DNA of 64,000 nt from UMGS2069 sp900557585 (GTDB lineage Bacteria; Bacillota; Clostridia; Christensenellales; UBA1242): the NCBI GenBank assembly GCA_902476355.1, contig CABSCS010000001.1, positions 53,241 to 117,240 on the forward strand, read 5' to 3'. This document shows, piece by piece, positions 28,601 to 34,265 of the stretch (position 1 is the first letter of the stretch; every line of letters begins with the position of its first letter). The notes below the pieces were generated by a model. The model saw nothing but the letters and a program-made list of their open reading frames with translations, had not been told where the DNA came from and did no database searches. A program made the translations under genes and the position numbers.

Positions 28601-29040
28601 TGCATTGATTGAGGCAATTCAAGTTCTGTGACATTTGTACAGTCTTTGAAAGCGTTTACACCGATAGATCTGATTCCGTTTCCAATTGTAATCTTTGTGA
28701 TGTTTGAAGAATATTGACGTTTTGATGCGTCAAAGGCATTCGCCAAAATTGCGCGAACTTTAATTCCATCAAAGTCACTTGGAATCGAAACCTCGGTTTC
28801 GTCGCCGATATATCTGACGATATCATAATAGGTCTTGTCGCCATCTTTAACGAGACGCAAGATATAGTTTCCCATCTGAGTATCCTCAGGTTTATCATTC
28901 TTTGGCATTGCAAAAATCACAATTGGTGTGATAATCGCTGCCAAAAAGAAGAGAATGCTTAAAACGAGCAAAGTTACCTTTGCACCTTTTTTCATGCCCT
29001 TCTTTTGATTTGTGTTTTCCACAACATTTGTAGGTTCCAT
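16645..29040 (-). CDS. Giant LRR / InlB-B repeat surface protein, N-terminal portion
   Basis: 4,131 residues up to a premature stop. Residues 1-19 are polar and basic, and about 20-45 form one hydrophobic segment (signal peptide or N-terminal anchor). Residues about 55-425 are BspA-like leucine-rich repeats (motifs such as AFKDCTNVTELELP and GAFEGSGLKKL). From about residue 500 onward the protein is tandem InlB-B/Flg_new repeats with GYxFxGW cores, interleaved with modules that start YxVEYYxxxLDG and end LKLYYTRNxY. The start is supported by a GGTGG-type ribosome site about 8 bases upstream and a good promoter about 250 bases upstream. The last in-frame residues (VGYTRR) abort a repeat that resumes in another frame at 16652, so the intact gene would encode at least about 9,680 residues. 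The architecture is that of a cell-surface or secreted protein; adhesin-like function is inferred only from family resemblance. Confidence 0.9.
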   Translation of the reverse strand: MEPTNVVENTNQKKGMKKGAKVTLLVLSILFFLAAIITPIVIFAMPKNDKPEDTQMGNYILRLVKDGDKTYYDIVRYIGDETEVSIPSDFDGIKVRAILANAFDASKRQYSSNITKITIGNGIRSIGVNAFKDCTNVTELELPQSMQRIDKGAFEGSGLKKLSVKNASGLRFMPGALDGADDLKTLNIVGSNDTVGSGSLSNIDGVTEVVVDPSVVIDSGAFTGASSVTTLTVYNTEKLQVEDDAFNDSNITTLNVRKLDTTITETFMKKFAGLSGLKFVNLEEGIDTVSAKTFASFANLEKLSMADNTAIDISALPLVNNEYVTKVVLNGKENQTDFTLRILNENTGNAYNTLKKSFLDGFEFNKITKVYVSENFTTIADSAFAAYSKMNFIDFGTNSKVDFIGSSAFAGGVQIKELDVVGPTVVSSKVYEQFNMSKGLYHDRKSYNGVSDIGSYFVNLDYRTDVTGAPAQSDLKEIISQVEIMNGASILASLPKDKIELLNNGKVDIDNSVLIARGWKISWYYNDGSNDILIKDDIKMSKDFSEKTIFAKWMPVDNARYTVNYYIQNVDLSGWTFYGKKVFENGVTGQLAYAELIEIEGFSAPATAPSEIVKGTDDTAIRVEYVRNTYNVSFDLNDKINSVTNAEFDWTGVNSVEVNGKRVIKVLYNGTYGKLPIAVRPGYRFLGWFTALVDGEEVKEGVNFTSSKDVVLYARYEKLNTKYLVEVYQQTLDGVDGDSEYVGYSRYLGVTTGPDGGVVLSDTLVTFDMSVVQNIIAGLAEYDEGSLTILDISSALPGGFEGRFELYKEHPSTILGAVVNGKEETTVLRLFYNRVRYTIKYNPNNVGSTDVEVAEGSSLESISLKYGANYILPTVTKNGYAFGGWNTKADGTGETVTTESTVPFGTLSDGYTQTLHAIWVANQYTIRYVLGSGETGVTGTMSPTPHTFDQASALRKNAYEKEGFTFAGWSYKGQILQDQAQVSTLAFGGTIDLTATFKANKYTVVYNKNNNDATGKMDNAVYSYGDRQTAKANTYELTGHTFTGWNTRADGNGETVTEIYNLSATDGATIQLFAQWRANNYTVSFDGNGATNDVEKYTQSAVYGTHFNLEANKYAKNGYTFVGWNTEKTATTALYKDAEDVVNLTAEDGAEVALFAIWSAKLYEIIIHKNDGTAETKTQTVRFDNAKVTNPFTRAGYGFGGFATTAEGNPEFTEDSNLADWIISQNETNLDLYVVWATGEATYTVEYYLQTFDRADGYRLFYPTSATASYVEEKTATGSTVTKTAEDIITHFGADKFVGFEFDAVTTGTQNTGIVAGNGSTILKVYFQRKSFTATFDENVKAGTTGTVTNLPENLTVIYGLPYGRGSSFGVPNRADYDFVGWSLTDDGSSVVNANEDFKLEKDVTLYAIWSAKTITYRVRVFLQNTSGTDYTEDLTKLQTLQAKVDTVVSTTAENITGFTFDAEKSTTSMTLVAGETNELKLYYTRNKINLVIKVDGNEVDKKEFYYDQDIDIKKEFETPSKDGFTFDHFEDKNGENVDKIKAGTEDIEIDTVFTENTYTITIDANNGSVTDGKFSQNYEFVDGKFVVSYTSTVDLAGLTDLVKRTGYTLVGFKKSADGTIAYAITAGSKTEVTGEKLAKDAGGVSPFESASITLFADWQINTYTVKYTNGANSTEPEEYNFNAELTLKNSNTFEKKGYHFTAWKDVADEKTYATGSTFVLNEARNYEFTPVWENDTFTVKFAPNKPEATKGNVGGEVNNITLTYDTASALPANGYTLIGYTFLAWNTKADATGDNYKASQSLDIATVNKLYETVENGEITLYAVWEANQYTLRIIANNVKDETAVKEDTLTYDEEYVLSNTNSAIRFVFGGYNLLGWDEDSKATTPKYLEGTTLLNLASESGSVVTLYAIWGKGEGIAYQVIYYTEKLDGTGYSEEIEELTGTQDDVVSAVKKSITGFTFDESNAGNVLSGKVDKDNLLVLKVYYTRNTYTVNFESNDSGKTGELDGDELTARTFKYEEAITLPTITKKGYTFDGWFTKSQDGEKVEAGTLYTLTADTTYFAHWTAGVSEYEVRYYLQNLDGTYSDTANESEILKGTTDTFIVLETIKKDYKGFTFSYHVPEAMQTITADKVSLTKLYYKRNTYSLVLELGVGVESFVAETGNSTGSGLAYTVLYGDSVTLVATAQTGYTLAGFVVGEATQDATFTMADADLSVKAIAVANKYYIDFVVGTEDGKVGSSTVSGLQATIKATFNQPISETELATPTAKGYIFKGYFTEITGGVEVTKGSTNLVSAPASDGTSRATVYARFTAITFTVEYNGNGATGGSTNPSTFTYDKDAILPANGFTKTGYNFAGWSYGEQTYKVGDNVKNLTVASETLTFSAKWTAKTYNVEFNGNYAGAETSTLEFTYDSENNILADALTRKGYNFLGWNTDKDATEKAFDAKENVGNQLSNGEDVTLYAIWTAHKFTVTYNGNGATNGTMGSSTFTYDAINSLERCGYTKAGYAFAGWATSKDGEVVYEDGANIGNDLYENENSNATIFAIWTAGLSTYKVEYYLETLDGAYGEAEETLDKSGETDVAISDTLFESFKKEFNGFKFDSFTTTNAGNTLVVKGDNSLVIKLYYTRNTYTLSFDVNVDESKLTSEKPTAPSAVSVKYKESLAEKINVTVSRTGYNFVAWYYDASLSRIVKASDTYDAIENITVYAKYEADEVSYKVEYYQYSLDSKTSTKVFDDVITAIADTTITVAPAKTYDGFITPASKNVLVRADGTTVVEFYYARNRYNIILNTSTGIASIDATSADSTLESIAGGYSAIYGATINLSKVVKDGYTFTKFVLIENETETEISESFTVSNKNYRIEARATANVYKLTYNKGTGNTGDDIVENITFDTNFKVANGSFAKTGYNFLGYAFTANATSTKYSAGDSVSVSTFIADAIKAGVISGYDVTEKGITLYAIYGKDTFKVTYTYGEESITDNFEFESTQNYKDSSTFSRKGYTFTEWQIEGGEKVKAGAQFVVSASNITLTPVWVANNYTVKFDKNGGSVIEGKEEMADLALTYGLEGTLPENTYARVGYTFGGWSLGGVTYEDKTQVINLTDAVNGVVTLVAIWTPNTDTKYTVYHVSQKDQDLTGSNFTTRFDPHETDRILKVETLYGTTASLVNVLETSAIYKAGITGYTFDSTGTAGYGETSKLIAADGSTEFVIYYKANKYTLTFVDENGKNPIEHTYDYASIIRLPANTFTKTGYEFAGWVVDGVAGTIADMARYVITDKNVTFKATFTARTYTITLEKEGGVGGLDSVQAKYGSAIEDLLVANLPSREGYTFAGFFTEVAGKGTMYFDETGKVNSELTTWAFTENTSLYAYWTANKYTITFNPNGGNGGTETLEVTFNAVPGNIQAPSREGYTFAGYFDGNVKFFEEDGTVSDRDGSKLWNIANNKVLLASWTANEYTVEYNKNGADGTQTMASSKHTYGTESNLSANGFTKTGYDFVGWNTKADGKGDSYDNEATITTLAPSGTIILYAQWKAHEYTVTLVATDATSAGTTTIKVTYDQTPGKIPTVAYKEGYDLVGYFTKENGEGTKFFNTDGTGANVWNIAEDTILYAYFAADQVNVTINYHKMNLDGKTYAFFESETAKGEADASKEFAPSKEYSGFTAPDAKTITVNANGLSVIDFYYTRNKYSVTVSKGTGISEVTPSTGSLEGEYYFESELTLSATTINGYRFGKFTAVSGLTDANLTASQKSVTFTIPASNVEIGVSAIANQYKVIFDANTPGTSKVSGMQTEIVATFDQSIKDSALIEPTAIGYTFVGYSTEKTYSVQTRVTASSKNLVAVPADDGSSSVTVYATWTANTDTVYSVEHYRESLTGEYVKFETEPLSGTTDTTVTAAAKTYDGFTHTSGGVETGNIKADGTTVLTVRYSRNSYTVSFDPAKGSKTGDMTFTAGGEAVTGETFERTVKFEDKIGELPDVSIKGYDFDGWYLGETKVIPTTTLDTVGNKTIVARFTARTDTAYEIEHYFEELDGSFKLFSKVPHKGTTDTTATTVTLDEAGFTFDAENANNVVGLAINGNGTTLLKLYYLRDTDVKYSVEYYLQNVDDDLFTINTKATETLSGKTGATVSAEIKTFVGYTRR
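16650..16659 (-). other. Frameshift site splitting the giant repeat gene
   Basis: On the minus strand the upstream frame reads ...KTFVGYTRR and stops at 16645-16647. The frame beginning with GAC at 16652 continues DAENANK..., exactly what the other repeat copies have after GFTF or GYTF. The junction contains a short AC dinucleotide run (ACACAC), and one missing AC unit would account for the shift. No slippery heptamer or obvious stimulatory structure was seen. It may be a real mutation or a sequencing or assembly error. Confidence 0.85.
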
Positions 29041-29296
29041 AAACTTTCCACCCTCTAATTTAGTTTTTTCTTATGGTTTTGCTTTTATTTATGACCAAAT
29101 GTGCGAATTTTGACGCATTTTCACGAATAAAAAACAAATTTTAGACACAAAAAACGCAAAAAGCCACCTTTTTTAATGTAAAGTTTCGCTTTTTTGCATG
29201 ATTTGAGCCAGTTTTTGCGGATTTTTTATGCGTATTTTTTTATCGTTTTTCAACGCACCAAAACCCATTTGAATAGGTCTTTCCTACTCTGAATAT

Positions 29297-29325
29297 ATAG
29301 TACCATTTTACGACAAAAAAGTCAA
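29297..29325 (-). promoter_or_regulatory. Promoter of the giant surface-protein gene
   Basis: Minus strand: -35 TTGACT (29325-29320), a 17-base spacer, and extended -10 TGG-TACTAT (29302-29297). The predicted start near 29290 leaves a leader of about 250 nt before the ATG at 29040. No known riboswitch was recognised in the leader. Confidence 0.7.
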
Positions 29326-29352
29326 ACAAAAAACAGCATTTTTTAAAATTTT

Positions 29353-29380
29353 ATATAGCCTATTTATAGGCTATATAATT
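29353..29380. repeat. 12-bp perfect inverted repeat upstream of the giant gene promoter
   Basis: Arms TTATATAGCCTA and TAGGCTATATAA around a TTTA loop. It lies about 30 bp upstream of the -35 box at 29325. There is no U-run on either side, so an operator-like role is as likely as termination. Confidence 0.7.
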
Positions 29381-30469
29381 TATAAAATATAAACTCTAAA
29401 AACACCAATTTTTCAAACCTTAAAAAACGCCCAAAGTCCCATAAAATCTAGCAAAAACACCCCACCAAAAATGCGCAGAAAAAATAAAAATTCTGTCTCA
29501 GCGCGTCTGGCTAAAACCACGCCTTATGGCAAAATAAAAAGCCATAGACAATGGCTTATATTTTTTTAAGGAACAAACCACAATTTTCATATATCAAAAT
29601 GTTCACCAAAGCACAATAAACAAAGATAATACGACAACCTAAACAAAAAGTCTTTTTCTTTAAATTTCAGAAGGCTCACAAAAATATTTTTTTATATCAA
29701 AACAAATCAAAAGCAATAATCAAAGAAAATCCCAAAGTTCCCAAAATTACTGGGATTGCAAAGATATTGAACAATTTGTGTAACCATAAAATCTTAAACA
29801 TTATTCGTAACCAACACAAATATAAACACTCTTTCTTCTGAATAACAAAGAACAATGCGACCACATATACAAACACATAGATATCCTTTTTTGTTTTTTC
29901 TTCTTTGTTTTTTTTATAAATCACCCAGAAACAGGGGCTCCTTTAAAGGCGGACATAACCGGAATATCTTGATTTTTCTAGTAAAAACAAAGAAATTGAG
30001 AACTCATTTAAAAATGAACACCAGCAAAAAAATATTCTGTTTCCCTATAAAAATACGAAAAATTGGTTTTCTTTAACACACACAACATATCCACAAACCC
30101 TCATAAATCAGAACTTGCCTCACTTCTTTTATGATTTATGAATAACAAACAAAAAAATTGAAAGTCCAAAATACATAAACACGATACTTCATGAGCGTTA
30201 TCCATATATCATAAATATCCTCTTATCCCCCACCCTCTTTCTATGCATAAACATAATCAAAAATTTCAAAAAAATACTAAAAATTTTTACTAGTACAAAA
30301 ACGCTGAATGTGCCATTTTTTCTAGGATTTTTAAAGATTTTATACTTCCAAAATTTAATCATTTTTTTTATGAAAAAATATTAAAAAATCAACAGCGACA
30401 AAGGCTTATACATAAACAAAAAAGCACAACTTGTTTTCAAGAATAATACGATACGCCATAACACTTTAC
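29381..30469. other. Gene-free AT-rich stretch
   Basis: No convincing gene; the possible ORFs here lack a well-placed ribosome site. Besides the hairpin at 29531-29567 it holds one copy of an 18-bp motif repeated at 42632 (29484-29501) and several relaxed DnaA-box-like nonamers (TTATNCATA type) between 30087 and 30414. The plus strand is clearly richer in C than G. Confidence 0.6.
29531..29567. terminator. Bidirectional intrinsic terminator-like hairpin
   Basis: Stem AAGCCAT/ATGGCTT with a 5-base loop (29539-29557). A T-run follows on the plus strand (29561-29567) and a TTTTTATTTT run on the minus strand. It could insulate the giant gene from minus-strand read-through. Confidence 0.6.
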
Positions 30470-30503
30470 TAAATAAAAAAGTGCGACAAAATATGTCACA
30501 CTT
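30470..30503 (-). terminator. Intrinsic terminator of the VanW-domain gene
   Basis: Minus strand: 10-bp stem AAGTGTGACA/TGTCGCACTT (one G-T pair), 5-base loop, then TTTTTTATTT. It lies 13 bases after the stop codon. Confidence 0.9.
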
Positions 30504-30516
30504 GCAATAACTTTCT

Positions 30517-31893
30517 TTATCCAACCTTAGATTTATAGTCATTTTTTGATATCAAAACAACGCGTTTTGTTGGATTATAGGTGCTTTTTCGAAGGTTTTT
30601 TGTTTGAACAAGAACGCCATTTTCATAGGTTTCAAGCGTCGTTTCAACCGTAAATCCAGCCTTTCCTGGGTGTATGATATATTCTTTTCCGTCTTCCATT
30701 TCAGGCAAATTATAAAGTTCATTATCACATGTAAAAACTGTGTCAAAATGTATGTTTTCATTTATTTTGTTATGTTTCTTTACATATTTACACAAATTTT
30801 GTTCACCATATATTTTAACCATACATGTGTCATTTTCACCGCTTGTTGCAATCAAAATTGGAAAATTGTTATTGTTTTTAATCACAAGGTCACTGCTTCC
30901 AATATTCACCATTGCATCAAATCCAGGCTCTACATATGAAACCGGCAAACTGTGGCTGTGAGATTCCACAATTTCAAGCCCTGCAAGAAGTGATGCATTA
31001 TATAGTGTTGAACTAACTTGACAAACACCGCCACCAAACTCATCAACAAACATGCCATTTTTGATGATTTTTGCTTTTTCATATCCGTTTTCAGAGTTTC
31101 TTATTCCAGTTGTTTGGTTAAAACTTAGTGTTTCACCCGCATTCAAAACCACTCCATCAAAGCAAGAAAGTGCTTTTTTAATGTTATTTTTTCGTTGAAC
31201 TGAACTTGTTTTGAACTTTGTGCTAAAAGTTGAGCGCACAAAATTTATCTTTTCAATATTTTTTGTTGTAATATTTGGAATAATTTCTTTTTGATTTATA
31301 TTAAAAGAATATTCCTCTTTATATGAAGCAAATTTATCGAAAATTTCCGAAAAAACAGCATTTTCATCAATATATGCACCATTTTTATGAGGTTTTATCA
31401 CTGTTTGTGCAGTATTTTTAACAACCTCTAACCTTGCATCTTCGGGTGCAATATAACTATTTTCACAAATTTGTTCTATTGGTTTTTCAAGTTCTGGAAA
31501 AGAATACAATACGCTTTCTTTTGATGAAAAACCATTTTCTCTTGCAAACCTCATTATTCTTACTCTTTCAAGAAACCCTTTCCTTACAAATCTCTTTTGA
31601 GTTTCTGAAAAAAATACTTTTTTGTTTGGATAATATATTTTTCCTTTAAAAATAAATTTTATTTTAGGAAATTCTTTATTTATATTTTCACTTGTAATTT
31701 CACTTTTATTTTTGTTTTTATAGGTCTTTATATTTGAAATTTGCTCTATTTTTATTGGTTTTGTTTCGCATTTTGCGTTTTTTAATTTTGTTGTAAAATG
31801 TAAGAATGATAACATAAATGTAGCACAACATACAAAATACACAAAATTTAGTAACACATTTTCAAAACACCATTTCGAACATTTTGTCTTCAT
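30517..31893 (-). CDS. VanW-domain membrane-anchored protein
   Basis: 458 residues. One hydrophobic segment at about residues 12-32 suggests N-terminal anchoring with the bulk outside the membrane. The middle (about 220-385) is a VanW domain (PF04294), with the family's signature around LNAGETLSFNQTTG and FGGGVCQVSSTLYNA. The last 80 residues resemble a G5-type beta domain (PGKAGFTVETTLE...NG). VanW proteins are widespread in Gram-positive cell envelopes; they are named for a vancomycin cluster, but their biochemical role is not established and nothing here suggests resistance. The gene is monocistronic with its own terminator. No good ribosome site precedes the ATG, so the start is uncertain by a few codons. 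Confidence 0.85.
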   Translation of the reverse strand: MKTKCSKWCFENVLLNFVYFVCCATFMLSFLHFTTKLKNAKCETKPIKIEQISNIKTYKNKNKSEITSENINKEFPKIKFIFKGKIYYPNKKVFFSETQKRFVRKGFLERVRIMRFARENGFSSKESVLYSFPELEKPIEQICENSYIAPEDARLEVVKNTAQTVIKPHKNGAYIDENAVFSEIFDKFASYKEEYSFNINQKEIIPNITTKNIEKINFVRSTFSTKFKTSSVQRKNNIKKALSCFDGVVLNAGETLSFNQTTGIRNSENGYEKAKIIKNGMFVDEFGGGVCQVSSTLYNASLLAGLEIVESHSHSLPVSYVEPGFDAMVNIGSSDLVIKNNNNFPILIATSGENDTCMVKIYGEQNLCKYVKKHNKINENIHFDTVFTCDNELYNLPEMEDGKEYIIHPGKAGFTVETTLETYENGVLVQTKNLRKSTYNPTKRVVLISKNDYKSKVG

Positions 31894-32446
31894 ACTATTA
31901 TTATGTCACATTTTGTTTAAAAATATAAATTTCACAAATTTTATAAAAAACAAACATCTATTTTTTTGTTTAAAATAAATTTAATTTTAATAAATATTCA
32001 ATTTAAAACCACAATTTTAATTCTGCAAAATACAAATTTTTATTTCAAATATCAAAAATAAATCATGGTGATTATAAAAATTTATATAACATTGCAGTTA
32101 TATTGAATTTTTTTATCTTATAATAAATCCACACAATAACCCTTTAAAATAATATTTTATAAAATTATAAATTTCTGACTTTGTAATTTGATATATACTA
32201 AAAAACTATATCAATTCTCAAAAACATTAAACTTCAAATTTTGAATAAAAAAACACTTTTAGACATAAAAAACATTTTGATTTGGATATATATAAAAAAT
32301 ATGTTGGTTTAAGTTATAAATACTTATTCATTTTTACAATAAACACTGCTTTCTGTGAAAAATTTTCAAATTTTAAATCAAAATGTTATCAATTATAAGA
32401 TATTTTTTTCACCAAAACAACCATATTTTTAGCATAATTTTTGCAC
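31894..32446. other. AT-rich intergenic region without a gene
   Basis: Nothing gene-like on either strand. By hand count 31921-32280 has 14 G and 39 C on the plus strand. It contains one copy of the TTTTAGACA(T/C) motif at 32257-32272. Confidence 0.6.
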
Positions 32447-32510
32447 AAAAAAAACGCAAAACAGTGATATTTTGATTATAAATTCAAATATATCATCATA
32501 TTTTTGCGTT
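32447..32510 (-). terminator. Probable terminator of the cca / small-ORF operon
   Basis: Minus strand: outer stem AACGCAAAA/TTTTGCGTT (32453-32461 with 32502-32510) enclosing a weaker inner TGATAT/ATATCA pairing, followed by a run of T. The loop is long, so confidence is moderate. Confidence 0.5.
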
Positions 32511-32581
32511 ATTTTTATTGTTTTTTTACGACTCTAATTTATATATATTATTACTATATATATTATATATATCTATATATA

Positions 32582-32719
32582 TTAGTCTTTGTTTGTGTTG
32601 ACAAATTGTTCATCACGAACAAAATCGCTTGATTCTTTTCTTTTAATTCCAAAGCGTGCAATCAGAAACACTGAATATGTGAGTGAAACTGCACAAAGCG
32701 TGAGCATTAAATATACCAT
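32582..32719 (-). CDS. Small single-pass membrane protein, 45 residues, coupled to cca
   Basis: An ORF of 45 codons read directly from the sequence: it begins MVYLMLTLCAVSLTYSVF and ends in a polar tail (KRKESSDFVRDEQF...). Residues about 2-22 form one transmembrane helix and the rest is charged, as expected for a cytoplasmic tail. A strong ribosome site GGAGGG lies 6 bases before the ATG, inside the last codons of cca. The ATG begins one base after the cca stop, so translation is very probably coupled. A candidate terminator follows at 32447-32510. No family was recognised. It is real as judged by ribosome site, spacing and membrane-protein composition, but a homology search is needed for a function. 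Confidence 0.65.
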   Translation of the reverse strand: MVYLMLTLCAVSLTYSVFLIARFGIKRKESSDFVRDEQFVNTNKD

Positions 32720-32720
32720 T

Positions 32721-34124
32721 TTAACCCTCCAAATAATCTTGTTTATTTTTAATTAGTATTTTTTCAGCCATGTTTAGCAAATCATTTTTATTGTTTTTTC
32801 TTGGTTTATCAATACATTTATAAAGCAAGGCATCAAGAAGCATTCCAATTCGGTTTTGTCTGATTTGTGGAAATGTCTTCATGATCACATTTCCGTCGAT
32901 ATCAAGGTCTTTCAAAGTGAAAGGTGTGTTCTCTTTTACCATCTTTTCATATACGATTTTAAGGTGAGTTGTTCCAAAAGATAAGCACTGTTTATTATAT
33001 TTATCAAAATTGATTGCTTTTTTAAGTTTCAAAATAAGTTCGATATCTTGATAGTTTTTTGCAACAAAGTGACGAATATTTTTCGCACTTTCGAGCCCAA
33101 ACTTATTGAAATCTAGCCCCAAAACCACTCTTTTTACTCTTTCTACGATTTTTTTAGAGAATCCGAGACCTTCTTCGCCAAGGTTATTTTCAATGATGAT
33201 TGGTGCAAAATCTGAACTTCCATTAAAATTTCCAAACTCTACCATTGCTTTTGCTTTTCCAACATCATGCAAAAGTGCAGAAAGTCTGACTTCTGGGTCA
33301 CAAACTGCAAAAACATTCATGACATGTTCGAAAAGTGGTTTTCCACGATCTTCAACGATTGGAGTTTCACGGATAAGTTCAAGTGCTGGCAAAATATATT
33401 TAAGTGCGCCCATATTTGCAAGAGTCATCACTCCGCGAGCATGTGCATATTTCACATCGGCTAAGTTTGGATATGCAGTGTCAGCAAGAACAATTCTTGA
33501 AAACTCTTCACGGATTCTTGTTTTTGAAAGCAATTTGATTTTTGAAACATTTTTCACTGCTGACGAATATGTTTTTTTGTCAATTTCAAAACCAAGTTGG
33601 CTTGCAAAACGAACCATTCGAAGGATTCTTTCAGCATCATCATTAAACACAACATCTGGGTCTGTTGTTGTTCTTATAAGTTTATCTGAAATGTCTGAAA
33701 AGCCATCAAGTGGGTCTACAAGTTCTTCTTCCAAAATGTCATAGTAAATAGCGTTACAACGAAAATCACGACGAAGAGCATCTTCTTCAAGACTTTTAAT
33801 GAACTCAACATTGTTTGGAATGTGAACCCCAGCAAACTCATATTTTTCTTTACGGAAAGTTGCGTGTTCAAGCCTAATGTTTTTTTGAATTTCAAGAACA
33901 CCAATTTCTTTGTTCATATATTCAGTTTTAAACTCGGTTTTTTCGAGCATTTTTACAATCTTTTCTGGAAGGGCACTGCTACAAATGTCAATGTCAAGAT
34001 TATATTCGTCTGGAACGCCAAGAAGTTTGTTTCTTATATAGCCACCAACGATATATAACTTTTCTTTGTTCTTCTTGAAAATTTCAGCAAGTTCAACCAG
34101 TTCGTTTGGTACAGAAAAATTCAT
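32721..34124 (-). CDS. cca: CCA-adding enzyme / tRNA nucleotidyltransferase with HD domain
   Basis: 467 residues. It adds or repairs the 3'-terminal CCA of tRNAs using CTP and ATP. The N-terminal nucleotidyltransferase head (about residues 15-140) shows GGYIRNKLLG and the metal-binding DIDICSS motif, then RRDFRCNA and DPLDG. The middle is the RNA/nucleotide-binding helical region (ERILRMVRFASQLGF), and an HD motif (LLHDVGKAKAM) lies near residue 285. A start six codons upstream is possible, but AAAGGAG lies 6 bases before the ATG at 34124, which decides this start. Its promoter overlaps that of the divergent spoIID, and a 45-residue membrane ORF follows directly. Confidence 0.93.
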   Translation of the reverse strand: MNFSVPNELVELAEIFKKNKEKLYIVGGYIRNKLLGVPDEYNLDIDICSSALPEKIVKMLEKTEFKTEYMNKEIGVLEIQKNIRLEHATFRKEKYEFAGVHIPNNVEFIKSLEEDALRRDFRCNAIYYDILEEELVDPLDGFSDISDKLIRTTTDPDVVFNDDAERILRMVRFASQLGFEIDKKTYSSAVKNVSKIKLLSKTRIREEFSRIVLADTAYPNLADVKYAHARGVMTLANMGALKYILPALELIRETPIVEDRGKPLFEHVMNVFAVCDPEVRLSALLHDVGKAKAMVEFGNFNGSSDFAPIIIENNLGEEGLGFSKKIVERVKRVVLGLDFNKFGLESAKNIRHFVAKNYQDIELILKLKKAINFDKYNKQCLSFGTTHLKIVYEKMVKENTPFTLKDLDIDGNVIMKTFPQIRQNRIGMLLDALLYKCIDKPRKNNKNDLLNMAEKILIKNKQDYLEG

Positions 34125-34143
34125 ATCTTTCTCCTTTAACAAT

Positions 34144-34171
34144 AGGATATCACATTTTTAAAATTTGACAA
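34144..34171 (-). promoter_or_regulatory. Promoter of cca
   Basis: Minus strand: -35 TTGTCA (34171-34166), 16-base spacer ending in TGA, -10 TATCCT (34149-34144), an extended -10 type. The predicted start is near 34137, giving a leader of about 13 nt that contains the ribosome site. Confidence 0.55.
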
Positions 34172-34221
34172 ACTCTTTTTTCGTAAATATTAAATTTTTA
34201 GTTTATTTTGAAATGTATAAT
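34165..34221 (+). promoter_or_regulatory. Promoter region of spoIID-like gene
   Basis: TTGACA at 34165-34170 overlaps the -35 of the divergent cca promoter. A weak -10 (TATTAA, 34188-34193) lies 17 bases on, and a perfect TATAAT is at 34216-34221. The sequence does not decide which -10 is used. Confidence 0.4.
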
Positions 34222-34265
34222 TGTGGCAGGTTATGCAAAAACTAAAAACAAAGGAAAAAATAGGC

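Noticed and set aside
29697..29924. 75-codon minus-strand ORF with hydrophobic stretches in the gap after the giant gene
   Set aside because: GTG start with a poorly spaced AGGAG, composition driven by AT-rich DNA, and no operon context.
30087..30414. Cluster of relaxed DnaA-box-like nonamers (ATATCCACA, TTATTCATA, TTATCCATA, TTATGCATA, TTATACATA)
   Set aside because: All have at least one mismatch to TTATNCACA and are expected by chance in this AT-rich gap. Base skew on both sides is the same, which argues against an origin here.
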